DNA of 64,000 bases from Pseudomonas asgharzadehiana (GTDB lineage: Bacteria > Pseudomonadota > Gammaproteobacteria > Pseudomonadales > Pseudomonadaceae): NCBI RefSeq assembly GCF_019139815.1, contig NZ_CP077079.1:5463001-5527000 (forward strand), in the 5' to 3' direction. The notes under the pieces were generated by a model that had not been told where the DNA came from, made no database searches, and worked only from the letters and a program-made list of their open reading frames with translations. A program made the position numbers and the translations under genes. Of the stretch, positions 52,107 through 61,108 are shown one piece after another. Within the stretch, counting starts at the first letter, position 1; each line of letters starts with the position of its first letter.

Positions 52107-53303
52107 TCACCACGCCTGGCCACGGTGTTTCAGTTCCAGCCTTTGCGTGAAGGCCAGCAATACGCGCCGATACAGTTCGTCACCCAGCACGGCATCTTCG
52201 ATACCAGCGTCGAGGTTGGGGTTGTCGTTCACTTCGATCACCAGTACCCGATCACCTGCCTGCTTGAGGTCGACGCCGTAGAGCCCATCCCCAATGAGAC
52301 GGGCCGTTTGTACGGCAAGCTGCACGACTTCGGACGGGGCTTGATCTACAGGCACCGCCTCACACATTCCGTTGATTTCCCCAGCAACCGCCTTGTGGTT
52401 GTAAATCTGCCAATGCCCTTTGGACATGAAGTATCTACAAGCGTAAAGCGCCTCGCCGTTGAGTACACCGACGCGCCAATCGTATTCGGTGTAGCAATAT
52501 TCCTGGGCAAGCAGCAGCACGGAATGCTCAAACAACTCCTGGGCAGCAGTGGCCAATGCTTGAGCATCGGTGACCTTGATCACGCCTTTTGAGAAGCAAC
52601 CATCGGGAATTTTCAGCACCAAAGGAAAACCCAGACGGCGCCCGACATTCTCGAGCTCCTGGGGACGATCTTTGTAGAGTATCTCCGTTGCCGGCATGCC
52701 CAAACCCCGACGCTTCAACAGGTCGGCGAGGTAAACCTTGTTGGTGCAGCGAAGAATGGAAGATGGATCGTCAATAACGACCAAGCCTTCACTTTCAGCC
52801 TTCTTGGCAAATCGATAGGTGTGATCATCCACCCGTGTCGTTTCGCGGATGAAGAGCGCATCGAATTCGGCGAGACGCGCGTAGTCCTTCTTCTCGATCA
52901 ATTCGATATCGATGCCTAGCTTTTTACCGACATCGATGAAACGCTCCAAGGCCATGGGATTGGAGGGTGGTAGCGCCTCAGCAGGATCGTACAGGATGGC
53001 CAGGTCGTATCGGGCAACGCGTTTGGATGCGGGCTCCCGCCATGTTCTGCGGTTGAAGGCATCCAGCGCATCAGCGAAAACATGTTGTTGTTCGTCCCGA
53101 AGCTTGTGCAGTGCACCAGCCTTGATACCAGCAATTTGCCAAGTGTCACTACGGCGGAATTCCACCAACAGGATGGGACAAGGAAAGGCCTCAAAAAGCT
53201 GGCGACCGATCTCCTGCAGCGGTTCAATCGACGCCTTGCCGAAGTACAACGAGAGCGTGAAGGCTTCTGTTTCGCCGTATGGGTGATTTGGCCACCTATG
53301 CAA
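52107..53303 (-). CDS. RimK-family ATP-grasp protein, N-terminally short
   Basis: A 398-residue protein. It begins inside what is normally the RLAN/N-terminal region (FTLSLYFGKASIEPLQEIGR) and continues with RYDLAILYDPAEALPPSNPM and an ATP-grasp domain (about 190-385: FPLVLKIPDGCFSKGVIKV, YDWRVGVLNGEAL, VIEVNDNPNLDAG). Mg/ATP ligands (Glu, Asn) are intact. Relatives are commonly near 480-520 residues, so about 100 N-terminal residues are missing. It probably ligates an amino acid to a protein or small molecule. The operon continues to the CorA-like gene 3 bp on. Confidence 0.82.
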   Translation of the reverse strand: MHRWPNHPYGETEAFTLSLYFGKASIEPLQEIGRQLFEAFPCPILLVEFRRSDTWQIAGIKAGALHKLRDEQQHVFADALDAFNRRTWREPASKRVARYDLAILYDPAEALPPSNPMALERFIDVGKKLGIDIELIEKKDYARLAEFDALFIRETTRVDDHTYRFAKKAESEGLVVIDDPSSILRCTNKVYLADLLKRRGLGMPATEILYKDRPQELENVGRRLGFPLVLKIPDGCFSKGVIKVTDAQALATAAQELFEHSVLLLAQEYCYTEYDWRVGVLNGEALYACRYFMSKGHWQIYNHKAVAGEINGMCEAVPVDQAPSEVVQLAVQTARLIGDGLYGVDLKQAGDRVLVIEVNDNPNLDAGIEDAVLGDELYRRVLLAFTQRLELKHRGQAW

Positions 53304-53340
53304 AGACCGAGTGCCGAGGGGTGATATTGTCTCAATACCA

Positions 53341-54033
53341 TCATCTACATCTTGGACTGCTTAAGGCTGTTGACCAGATGTCATGATTGCACCGAGAACA
53401 ATCTGCGCGTTGGGCCTCCGCAATGTGCTGAGGGCAACCGCAATTTACGCAGCAGAACAGGGCCGTCGCAGGCGCAGTTTCAAACTCAGCACGATGTTCT
53501 AATGGTAGGACGGACAGCCCAGGGCGCAGATCTTTCTGTTCGAAAAAATAAAGGCTGATGTCGCCGTCGGTCTCAACGAGACCGAGTCTTACTTGTCCGA
53601 GATGTTCAACACCTTGCTGTCGTAACTCCATCAACAATTCGTTGGATGAGATGTTCAGCGTGTCTAAAGACTTAAGCTCATAGAGACCGTCACGGATGAC
53701 AGTTACCGGAAGCCCATCCATCCAGGCTTCGAATCTTTTGCTCTTGGTCATCACTAAGACGGTAAGCCGGTAGAGAAGCAGGAGCGTGAGAAATACTACG
53801 GCGACCGGCAGCAGCGGAACGTCATGATAGAAGGACACATCTCCTGCTGCTGAGCCCAATGTCAAAATTACGACCAGCTCAAAAAGTGAGAGCTGTCTGA
53901 TCCCTCGTCGACCGCTGGATTTCAAAAAAAGAAACACTGCGAGAAAAGCGAAGGTGGCCCGGAAACCCACCTCCAGCAAGAACGTTAAAGGAAATTCGTC
54001 TATGAGCATCCGCTGGATATCAAAAGGCGACAT
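53341..54033 (-). CDS. DUF421 (YetF-like) membrane protein with C-terminal zinc ribbon
   Basis: A 230-residue protein from MSPFDIQRMLIDEFPLTFLL. Three N-terminal membrane helices and the YetF/DUF421 domain follow (SSGRRGIRQLSLFELVVILT, GSAAGDVSFYHDVPLLPVAV, LNISSNELLMELRQQGVEHL). The C-terminus adds CVNCGCPQHIAEAQRADCSR with CNHDIW, a four-cysteine metal site. DUF421 proteins are linked to spore or envelope stress; role here unknown. First gene of the DUF421-RimK-CorA-small TM operon. Confidence 0.87.
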   Translation of the reverse strand: MSPFDIQRMLIDEFPLTFLLEVGFRATFAFLAVFLFLKSSGRRGIRQLSLFELVVILTLGSAAGDVSFYHDVPLLPVAVVFLTLLLLYRLTVLVMTKSKRFEAWMDGLPVTVIRDGLYELKSLDTLNISSNELLMELRQQGVEHLGQVRLGLVETDGDISLYFFEQKDLRPGLSVLPLEHRAEFETAPATALFCCVNCGCPQHIAEAQRADCSRCNHDIWSTALSSPRCR

Positions 54034-54187
54034 CGTGACCTCGATTTTATTGTGAGAGCAGCCGACGGATCGATTCAACATTTGATTCCAAAAGCTGGTA
54101 CCAGAGTATTCAGCGGGGAATCGAACTTTGCGGTGGGGCTGCGACGCGTAGCGGCTTTATCAAAGGTTCGCGCCATATCACGCGCTA

Positions 54188-54415
54188 CTACGTTGAGCTG
54201 GCTCGCCAAGTGACATCGGTAATGCCGTATTTTTCGGCTTGAGGTTTGGACACCATCTTCAGTGGCGGGCGTCCAGGCTTGGGAATTGGGGCTGCGCCCG
54301 CATCGCAGCTAGCCCAGTGCCAGGCATCAGCGTTTTGCATCGCTTTGCTACGGATGATGAAGGACTTGGGCACACCATGAAGCTTGTAGTTGATGACGAA
54401 TAGATTGTTTTCCAT
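54188..54415 (-). CDS. DUF6555-like small protein
   Basis: A 75-residue Pseudomonas-type protein: MENNLFVINYKLHGVPKSFI, NADAWHWASCDAGAAPIPKP and AEKYGITDVTWRAS. It matches the small family I know as DUF6555 in pseudomonads. Function unknown. Stands alone between the DUF421 operon and the receiver gene. Confidence 0.75.
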   Translation of the reverse strand: MENNLFVINYKLHGVPKSFIIRSKAMQNADAWHWASCDAGAAPIPKPGRPPLKMVSKPQAEKYGITDVTWRASST

Positions 54416-54576
54416 GACTTACTCCGTCTGCTCTGATCTAACGGAGTCATCGGGCGCGGAAAAATTCAAAAAATTCAGGGACTTCTCCCCCATATTGATT
54501 TAGGGCAGTGGAGATGCAGACTCATCCGCTGAGCACCAACTAAGTCCTGCATGACCTCACGATTTCGAAGCCAGGC

Positions 54577-54987
54577 TCAACGTTTGCTAATCGGGTTTCC
54601 TGGCTGGAGAAGCTCCGCCACTGCCACTACCATGTCATCCAGCGACCAAGGCTTGTGCAGGTAAATGGTATGAGCTGGCACTGCGGTGCTCTCGATCAGA
54701 TATCCCGAGGTAAGTATCGCAGCGATGTGAGGCCACCTGCCCTTAACCATTTCTATGAACTCGATGCCTTGGACTTGTCCGGGAACGCCATGATCGGCGA
54801 TCACCAGGACGCATTCACCATGCGCTTCCAGCAGGTAGGTCAACGCATCATCCGCCGTCGCGAACGGGACAGTCTTCGCGCCAATCTCATCCATGATATC
54901 GGTCATGAGCGACTGCAGAGTTGGGTCGTCCTCAATGACGATGATCTCACCGCGAATCGGCAGCAGTCCTTCCCAATTTACGTCCAA
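54577..54987 (-). CDS. Single-domain response-regulator receiver protein
   Basis: A 136-residue receiver domain without an output domain. EIIVIEDDPTLQSLMTDIMD gives the acidic pocket (residues 18-19). The phosphoacceptor Asp lies in VLVIADHGVPGQ (near 65). Thr/Ser is in AILTSGYL and Lys in IYLHKPWS. Complete and probably functional. Divergent from the receiver-less CheB at 55398, so it may act with that protein or with a hybrid kinase elsewhere. Confidence 0.9.
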   Translation of the reverse strand: MDVNWEGLLPIRGEIIVIEDDPTLQSLMTDIMDEIGAKTVPFATADDALTYLLEAHGECVLVIADHGVPGQVQGIEFIEMVKGRWPHIAAILTSGYLIESTAVPAHTIYLHKPWSLDDMVVAVAELLQPGNPISKR

Positions 54988-55397
54988 ACAATCCTCCTCT
55001 AATCAGGGAAACCGACCAAACAGACGGAACGGTTGGATGAGTGTAAGCGAAAATATCGCGTTTGCCGTGAAAGCGCTTGGAGCACGCGGGACACTCGACT
55101 CATGTCATGTCCCCTGCAGATGTCCTCGAAGCACATTGAAAGAGCGTCTGGCGCCTCGCTTTTTGTGATCGCGCGAGCATCGCAGTTAGATTCAATTGTG
55201 CGCGTAGAGCTATGAATGCTGCTTAGCAATCCCTTGATCTAGATCAAACTTTGCGCATTTTTTCGAACCTTCCCCCCTGGTACCTATCGAAACCAGGAAG
55301 AGAGTCAACGCATCGCAGGGAACATAGACCAGCACTCATTCGCAAAAGTAGATGAGGCAGCTGAGTCAAACTGGAGCATGTAATCTAGGATCGATCC
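54988..55397. promoter_or_regulatory. Intergenic region with Anr box
   Basis: About 410 bp between the receiver and CheB genes. The perfect Anr/FNR palindrome TTGATCTAGATCAA (55234-55247) is followed by CCTGGT...ACCAGG (55276-55297). Short frames on both strands in 54999-55230 have no supporting signals. Confidence 0.6.
55234..55247. promoter_or_regulatory. Anr/Dnr box
   Basis: TTGATCTAGATCAA matches TTGAT-N4-ATCAA exactly, the site of the oxygen-responsive regulator Anr. It lies about 150 bp before the CheB-like start and suggests induction at low oxygen. Confidence 0.75.
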
Positions 55398-56408
55398 ATG
55401 CAGAAAGAAAGCCACAACCACCAAGTGATCGTCATCGGCACTTCAAGCGGCGGGCTCGCTGCATTGCGTGAGTTTCTTGCCGAGCTTCCGTCGGATTTAA
55501 CTGCGGCAGTCTTTGTCACGATGCATATCGGAGACCAACCTAGCGTTCTCCCAAACCTTCTTGCCCAGACGAGCCCATTGCCTGTCGGCTTCGCCGTGGG
55601 TGAAGAGCCGATACAGACGGGTCGTGTATACATAGCGCCTCCGGATAAGCATCTGCTTGTCAGAAAAGGAGCTATTCAGGTCGTTCGAAGTGCAAAGGAA
55701 AACCACTCGCGACCTGCGATTGATCCGATGTTTAGATCGGCTGCCATCAGCTACGGAAGCAATGCCATAGGGGTGTTGATGACTGGCGAACTTGATGACG
55801 GTGTAGTTGGACTCCAGGCGATAAAGGCCTATGGCGGACTGGCCTTCGTACAGGATCCTGAAACTGCCGAAGCTCCCTCAATGCCGACGAGCGCTCTTCG
55901 TCATGTAACTGTTGACGGATGCCTGCCGCTCACTGATTTGGGTAGGAGGCTCGTACAGATCATCAATCAACGCATAGCCGGAGCGACAGCGCCTTCTGAA
56001 TCAAAACGTATCGAGCCATTCGCTACGGAGAATGATCTGGCTGAGGATTTCAGTAAGGGTGGTTCTTACGCGCTGGATGAGATCGGCCAAGTCGCAGCCA
56101 TTTCCTGTCCTGAATGCGGAGGCGCTCTGTGGGAGATAGACGCGTCATCACCACGGTTTCGCTGCCATACCGGTCATGCTTATACCGCCGCCGCATTGTT
56201 TCATGCCCAAAATGAAACGATTGAGGAGGCACTCTGGGTGGCCATTAGAGCCTTGCATGAAAAACAGTTGCTCTTGGGTCGGCTCATGCAGAGCAGCAAA
56301 GACGGCGGGCGCTTGGGCGCGTTACGAGAATACGAACTTGCGGGTGAGGGACTCGAAGGTCATAAGGCGACCCTACGCGCATTGCTTACTTCGTTACGTC
56401 CCGCTTGA
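55398..56408 (+). CDS. CheB-type methylesterase without receiver, with zinc-ribbon tail
   Basis: A 336-residue protein. Residues about 9-185 form a CheB methylesterase: catalytic Ser in VIGTSSGGLAAL, His in TMHIGDQPSVLPNLL, Asp in LMTGELDDGVVGLQ. The usual N-terminal receiver is absent. The C-terminus (about 230-260) has CPECGGALWEID and FRCHTGHAY, a zinc-ribbon as in stress-linked CheB proteins. It may demethylate an unidentified receptor-like protein. Anr box upstream. Confidence 0.88.
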   Translation: MQKESHNHQVIVIGTSSGGLAALREFLAELPSDLTAAVFVTMHIGDQPSVLPNLLAQTSPLPVGFAVGEEPIQTGRVYIAPPDKHLLVRKGAIQVVRSAKENHSRPAIDPMFRSAAISYGSNAIGVLMTGELDDGVVGLQAIKAYGGLAFVQDPETAEAPSMPTSALRHVTVDGCLPLTDLGRRLVQIINQRIAGATAPSESKRIEPFATENDLAEDFSKGGSYALDEIGQVAAISCPECGGALWEIDASSPRFRCHTGHAYTAAALFHAQNETIEEALWVAIRALHEKQLLLGRLMQSSKDGGRLGALREYELAGEGLEGHKATLRALLTSLRPA

Positions 56409-56564
56409 GAACGTGCCGATTTGGATCTTGTTGTCGTATCGCCTAGGAACGTCCGAAGCGGATTTCCGAAAGCATTCAGCGTGCCGCAAATCCGTTCAAA
56501 CTCTCCGGATCTCTAATGGTCAACTTGATAGCAGGTATCGATACGTCATATCAGAGGCGAGCCA

Positions 56565-56789
56565 ATGGATAACTATCACATCAAGAAAACAGGAAAGCTT
56601 TGGGAGCTCGTCAAAGAGGGCGCGCAACGCGCCTCCAAGACCGCATCTACCAAAGCAGAAATTACCGAGATAGCGAGCGAATTTCTTCAGGGCAAGACAG
56701 CCTCTCTCAAAATTCACAAAGAGGACGGCACGATCCAAGAGGAGCGTACGTTTCCTCGATCAGCAGATCCTAGTAAAACAAAAGGCTGA
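56565..56789 (+). CDS. DUF2188 protein
   Basis: A 74-residue basic protein. YHIKKTGKLWELVKEGAQRA and IHKEDGTIQEERTFPRSADP are the DUF2188 pattern, a small beta-beta-alpha fold common in plasmids and stress gene clusters. Function unknown. It follows the CheB-like gene by 156 bp on the same strand. Confidence 0.85.
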   Translation: MDNYHIKKTGKLWELVKEGAQRASKTASTKAEITEIASEFLQGKTASLKIHKEDGTIQEERTFPRSADPSKTKG

Positions 56790-56900
56790 ACCGGGCACAT
56801 GAAAATGGTTGCGGCGCGCATTTCACTGGCACTGCTATGCAAGCAACCGACCTGAAGTCTCGGTCATCCCAAATGGACTTCGCTTCAACTACAGGTGCTG

Positions 56901-57434
56901 ATGATGGTCATTGCATGTCTAGGATGGGGATCTTTGATTTGGAAGCCGGATGCCTTACCGCTCGCGAGCGAGTGGTTTATGGATGGCCCCGTGTTGCCCA
57001 TCGAGTTCGCGCGAATCAGTGACAACGGAGATCTTACGACGGCCATATGCGCGAATGCGCCTGGGTGCACAGTGCTTTGGGCGATACTGGATCTGGACAA
57101 CCTTGATGAGGCACGCGAGGCCCTTAGAATTCGGGAGGGGGTACCTCAAGATCGGGAGGATGGCATCGGTAGTTTCATGGTTGGGAAGACCGTAGCGGGG
57201 GTCATTGCTGAATGGGCGATCCCCCGCCAATTGGACGCGGTAATCTGGACTGGATTGCCACCAAGGTTCGGAGGCATTGAAGGTTTAGTTCCCGCAGCTG
57301 AGGACGCTGTTGCCTATCTTGCCGGCTTAAGCGGAGAAGAACGTGAACACGCGCGCGACTACATCAAAAATGTGCCGTCCCAGATCGATACACCCTACCG
57401 GCGCCAGATCATGACAGGGCTTGGGTGGCATTGA
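56901..57434 (+). CDS. Gamma-glutamylcyclotransferase-like protein
   Basis: A 177-residue protein. CLGWGSLIWKPDALPL is the YGSL-type substrate loop of the GGCT fold with Trp in place of Tyr. VLPIEFARISDNGDLTTAIC follows. The last part contains YIKNVPSQIDTPYRRQIMTG. The family cyclises gamma-glutamyl amines or is of unknown activity. Catalytic Glu not identified with certainty. ATG at 56901 or 56904. Confidence 0.65.
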   Translation: MMVIACLGWGSLIWKPDALPLASEWFMDGPVLPIEFARISDNGDLTTAICANAPGCTVLWAILDLDNLDEAREALRIREGVPQDREDGIGSFMVGKTVAGVIAEWAIPRQLDAVIWTGLPPRFGGIEGLVPAAEDAVAYLAGLSGEEREHARDYIKNVPSQIDTPYRRQIMTGLGWH

Positions 57435-57479
57435 TTCGGTAGAACACCAAGTAAAAATCGCCGCCATCACTCCGAATTG

Positions 57480-57743
57480 GTGGCTCCGAGAAACTGGCTG
57501 CAAATATCTTCACCAGACAAAGGAGGTGAGTTGGTCGATCTTCGCAAGCATCAGGATAGACCGTTTGGGGTTTGTCCGGCGTTTCACAAAGTGCAGGAGC
57601 CTTCGAATTTTCTACGCTCTGGCGATGTCCGCTGCGTCCCGGGGTGCTCAGAAGCCACCGGCGAATGCTTTGATCTTTCTTTAGATGTACGGTATGAAGA
57701 TTGCTCTATGAAGCCCACCGCCAATTTGACGACGCGCACATGA
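57480..57743 (+). CDS. Possible 87-residue protein coupled to the cyclase gene
   Basis: GTG start (or TTG three bases earlier). NWLQISSPDKGGELVDLRKH, RPFGVCPAFHKVQEPSNFLR and VRCVPGCSEATGECFDLSLD look like real protein with several Cys. Its stop overlaps the diguanylate-cyclase ATG (ATGA), supporting translational coupling. No ribosome site is obvious, so the N-terminus may be wrong or lost. No family recognised. Confidence 0.45.
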   Translation: MAPRNWLQISSPDKGGELVDLRKHQDRPFGVCPAFHKVQEPSNFLRSGDVRCVPGCSEATGECFDLSLDVRYEDCSMKPTANLTTRT

Positions 57744-59251
57744 CGCTCTCCTTACCGATCTACACAAGGCTGACACCTAAAGCGTTGTCCCTTTCGCTGA
57801 TAGGTTTCATTCTTCTGGTCTGTTTTTCGTTGATCCTTGCTACTGTTTGGCAGATGGCGAAGTCGTCCGGTGAGCGAGTAGACGCGGCCAAAATAACTGT
57901 TTCGAACATCGTGCTTGCCGCTGAGCAGCAGGCCCGTGACACGATGCTGCAGGCCGACAATACCTTGCGAGATCTTGCTGAGCGTGTAGCGCACGATGGA
58001 AGCGGCCCTGATCAACAAGAGCGATTGGCGAAGCTGCTGGCCCGACAGGTGAATAATATTGAAGGTGTTCAAGGGCTTTTCATCTTCGATGCTCACGGCA
58101 ACTGGATGGCGAATTCATTTTCGGAAGGCCTACACACCAAAAACAACAGCGACCGAGCATACTTCGTTTATCACCGCGAGCACGATGATCAGTCCATCCA
58201 CATCGGCTCCATAGTCGAAAGTCGAACGACTGGCGAGATGGTGATCCCTATCAGTCGGCGTATCGAAACAGCCGATGGAGCATTTGCAGGAGTTGCGTTA
58301 GCCACGGTTCCGGTTTCATATTTCCAAAGCTTTTTCAAGCGTGTGGACGTTGACGACGAAGGAGTAATTTTCCTAGCACTCGATAACGGCGAGCTACTCG
58401 CCCGACGCCCGACAGTCGCAGCTTTGATGACGACCAATCTTTCCAAAGGTGAGATTTTCAGCCGGTACCTACCTCAGAGCGACAGTGGTACTGCAGTCAT
58501 CAAATCCATTGTAGATGGCATTGAGCGGATCTACGCCTATCGTCGCTTGGCAGGGTTGCCTATCGTCGCTGCAGCCGGAGTGTCGTACGAGCATGTATTT
58601 GCTCCTTGGTGGTCATATGTTTACCAATCGGTTGCACTGGTAGGCTCCATCATATTGGCTTTGGCGTTTTTAGGTAGCTTGCTATATCGGCAGATCCAAC
58701 AGCTGCTTGTCGCAGAGCGTGAGCTCAAAGCAATCCGAAAAGAGCTAGAGGTGATAGCCCATACAGATGGTCTCACTTCTCTAGCCAATAGGAGAAATTT
58801 TGACTTGGCTATGGATAAAGAATGGAAGCGTGCCACGAGAAATCAGACAAGCATATCCGTAATCCTTTTGGATATAGATTTGTTCAAGCAATATAATGAC
58901 CATTACGGCCATTTAAGTGGTGATGATTGCCTTGTGCGCGTAGCGAACCTTATTGCAGCTAACGTCAATAGACCAGGTGATATCGCTGCTCGCTACGGTG
59001 GGGAAGAATTTGTAGTTCTGCTTCCGGACACTGAACTCGCAGGTGCGGTTATGGTTGCAGAGAACATTAGGCTTTCCTTGTTGGATGCAAAAATTCCACA
59101 TTCAGCGAGCCCATTCGGCGTAGTCACCATAAGCTCTGGTGTAGTCTCGACTGCTAAAACAGGAGAGGAGAATCATAAAGAATTTCTGATCAAAGCTGAC
59201 CGTTTGCTTTACAGCGCTAAGGCTCAAGGACGGAATCGAGTAGCAAGCTGA
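57740..59251 (+). CDS. Membrane diguanylate cyclase
   Basis: A 503-residue c-di-GMP synthase. Helix 1 is at about 14-36 (LSLSLIGFILLVCFSLILAT). A periplasmic sensor of the dCACHE/PDC kind spans about 40-285 (VQGLFIFDAHGNWMANSF). Helix 2 is near 295-315 and the GGDEF domain at 335-500. The active-site motif is RYGGEEFVVLLP (GGEEF near 419), and an intact inhibitory RxxD (RPGD) lies five residues before it, so product inhibition should work. DxLTxLxNRR occurs as TDGLTSLANRRNF. Confidence 0.94.
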   Translation: MTLSLPIYTRLTPKALSLSLIGFILLVCFSLILATVWQMAKSSGERVDAAKITVSNIVLAAEQQARDTMLQADNTLRDLAERVAHDGSGPDQQERLAKLLARQVNNIEGVQGLFIFDAHGNWMANSFSEGLHTKNNSDRAYFVYHREHDDQSIHIGSIVESRTTGEMVIPISRRIETADGAFAGVALATVPVSYFQSFFKRVDVDDEGVIFLALDNGELLARRPTVAALMTTNLSKGEIFSRYLPQSDSGTAVIKSIVDGIERIYAYRRLAGLPIVAAAGVSYEHVFAPWWSYVYQSVALVGSIILALAFLGSLLYRQIQQLLVAERELKAIRKELEVIAHTDGLTSLANRRNFDLAMDKEWKRATRNQTSISVILLDIDLFKQYNDHYGHLSGDDCLVRVANLIAANVNRPGDIAARYGGEEFVVLLPDTELAGAVMVAENIRLSLLDAKIPHSASPFGVVTISSGVVSTAKTGEENHKEFLIKADRLLYSAKAQGRNRVAS

Positions 59252-59262
59252 ACACCGATAGC

Positions 59263-59406
59263 CTACAAAACGCCTCGAACGTTATCTCCAACTTCACCGC
59301 TACCTTGGGCTTCGACATGGAGCGTTAATTCCATCAGTGCAGCCTCCAGGGCGAGCTGATTTGATATCCTTTCCAGCGCTTTCGATAACGGATATTCGCT
59401 TGCCAT
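59263..59406 (-). CDS. Small 47-residue Pseudomonas-type protein
   Basis: MASEYPLSKALERISNQLAL followed by EAALMELTLHVEAQGSGEVG. AAGGAAG lies four bases before the ATG. The sequence resembles small helical proteins that recur in Pseudomonas genomes, which are often longer, so this copy may be shortened at the C-terminus. Function unknown. Confidence 0.6.
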   Translation of the reverse strand: MASEYPLSKALERISNQLALEAALMELTLHVEAQGSGEVGDNVRGVL

Positions 59407-59560
59407 GAGCTTCCTTTATCCTTGAAATTGTCTGAGCGTAGCAGCGGGTTCGGGTTGGGCATGAGGTGTGCCGCAACCGTTGCGAGGCGTAGCTCAGCAT
59501 CTCTTTTTTTGGATCCTTGACTTCGAAACTATTCCTGCGAGACGCACATAGGAGGAGGTT

Positions 59561-60106
59561 ATGAACAAAGCAGTCTTTACTGTGGGTCATTCGACAAAGC
59601 CTATCAATGTCTTCGTCCAGATGCTCCAGAGCTTCGATGTTGACGCCGTGGTAGACATCCGGACTGTGCCTCGCTCCAGGACGAATCCTCAGTACAATTT
59701 GGATGTGCTGCCAGAGTTATTAGCCAAATCTGAAATCTTGCATTACCAGATCGAGAGCTTAGGCGGATTGCGAAAAAAATCCAAAAACGTCCCGGATGAC
59801 ATCAATGCATTTTGGGAAAATAGAAGCTTCCACAACTACGCTGACTACGCTTTATCGGATGAGTTTGAAGACGGTTTGCATCAACTGTTGAAGCTGAGCG
59901 ACACCAAGCGTTGCGCCATCATGTGCGCGGAAGCGGTCTGGTGGCGATGCCATCGTCGTATAGTCGCTGACTACCTGCTGAACCGAGGGGCGGAGGTCTT
60001 TCACATTATGGACATTGGCAAGTCCACGAAGGCGATACAGACTCCTTCTGCCGAGCTAGTGGGAAGCAAGCTTACCTATCCGAAAAAAGGCGAATCGAAA
60101 GAATAG
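59561..60106 (+). CDS. DUF488 protein
   Basis: A 181-residue protein. VFTVGHSTKPINVFVQMLQS and VVDIRTVPRSRTNPQYNLD, then CAEAVWWRCHRRIVADYLL (CxExxxxCHR) are the DUF488 signature. The motif suggests a cysteine-based active site; function is unproven. GGAGGAG-type ribosome site (AGGAGGTT) just before the ATG. Convergent with the histidine phosphatase gene. Confidence 0.9.
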   Translation: MNKAVFTVGHSTKPINVFVQMLQSFDVDAVVDIRTVPRSRTNPQYNLDVLPELLAKSEILHYQIESLGGLRKKSKNVPDDINAFWENRSFHNYADYALSDEFEDGLHQLLKLSDTKRCAIMCAEAVWWRCHRRIVADYLLNRGAEVFHIMDIGKSTKAIQTPSAELVGSKLTYPKKGESKE

Positions 60107-60198
60107 CCTCCGTTTTGCCGAATTTTCCGTCGTTGTACGTGTAGGGCTTTCTCCAGCCAGGTGACACCTCTTGCTAACGTCATTCCCCTCGCATTCCG

Positions 60199-61041
60199 CT
60201 ACAGTTTTCTACCAGGAGGGTGTGGGGACGATAGGCTTATAGCCGCTTTAGACTCCTGCAACCATTGTTCGGCGTACATAGCCGAATCGTCATCTGGCAG
60301 CGGATAGCCTGCGGCTGAGAGAGCTTCGGCTCGCTCTTCAATGAGCAGGCGCTCAGGATCGCGGGCGACTTGATAGGCTCTGCCCGGCACGCGCCAGGTG
60401 GCATCCATTCGTGACTCGGGGGCTGACCGGCTTACTCTCCACCCGTCTTCGTCGGGATCTTTCGAAAGCAGGCACTCACCACAATTGGGTACGTGGTTCG
60501 CGATCTCATACTCACGCCAGTCCACCATAGCTCCGCCATCCATGCTGAGCGGCTTGCGCTCAATAAGCCAGGCTACGGCGTTGATAACCTGACCATGCGA
60601 AAACGCTACGATGTCTTGAGCTGGATGTTCAGCAAGGCGTTCCATGAACACTTGAGCTCTAGCTATGAAATCTAGAAATGACTCAGCGCCTTCACCATCC
60701 GTGAAACCAGAATCTGCTTTTGCCCAATAGGCATCCACCCATTCGCGTCTCTGGGCGACGGTTGTGTTAGTGCACCGTGCAGGTTGAAGGTAAGTGAATT
60801 CTTGGATGGGCCAAGTTTCAAAAGGGGTATGAGGAAAGACCGCTGCGGTCGCCATAGCGGTTGAATGCGCTCGGCTGAACGGCGAGGCAACGATCAGAGC
60901 CGGAGGATGTTTGAACGATAGAGCCACCAGGTGCGCTTGCTCAAATCCTTTCGGAGTCAGAGGAATGGTCGCGTGATCTAACGTGGCTTGGCCTGCGTTC
61001 GCAGCGCTCTCTCCGTGGCGAATTAGCCTGACATGCTTCAT
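60199..61041 (-). CDS. Histidine phosphatase family protein
   Basis: A 280-residue branch-1 histidine phosphatase. RLIRHGESAANAG holds the phospho-accepting His (residue 8). ASPFSRAHSTA carries Arg. A Glu loop lies in TDGEGAESFLDFI and the second His in AFSHGQVINAVAW. A long C-terminal extension after residue 200 is unassigned. Substrate unknown. It is on the same strand as the metallophosphatase upstream, 67 bp apart. Confidence 0.88.
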   Translation of the reverse strand: MKHVRLIRHGESAANAGQATLDHATIPLTPKGFEQAHLVALSFKHPPALIVASPFSRAHSTAMATAAVFPHTPFETWPIQEFTYLQPARCTNTTVAQRREWVDAYWAKADSGFTDGEGAESFLDFIARAQVFMERLAEHPAQDIVAFSHGQVINAVAWLIERKPLSMDGGAMVDWREYEIANHVPNCGECLLSKDPDEDGWRVSRSAPESRMDATWRVPGRAYQVARDPERLLIEERAEALSAAGYPLPDDDSAMYAEQWLQESKAAISLSSPHPPGRKL

Positions 61042-61108
61042 TAACCAACTACTCGCACAGGTTCGGCCATCATTTCACTAACATCCCCAAGATTACTGTA
61101 CTCAACCT

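Noticed and set aside
54999-55229. Frames on both strands between the receiver and CheB genes
   Set aside because: No start signals and mutually overlapping; the region is better read as regulatory.
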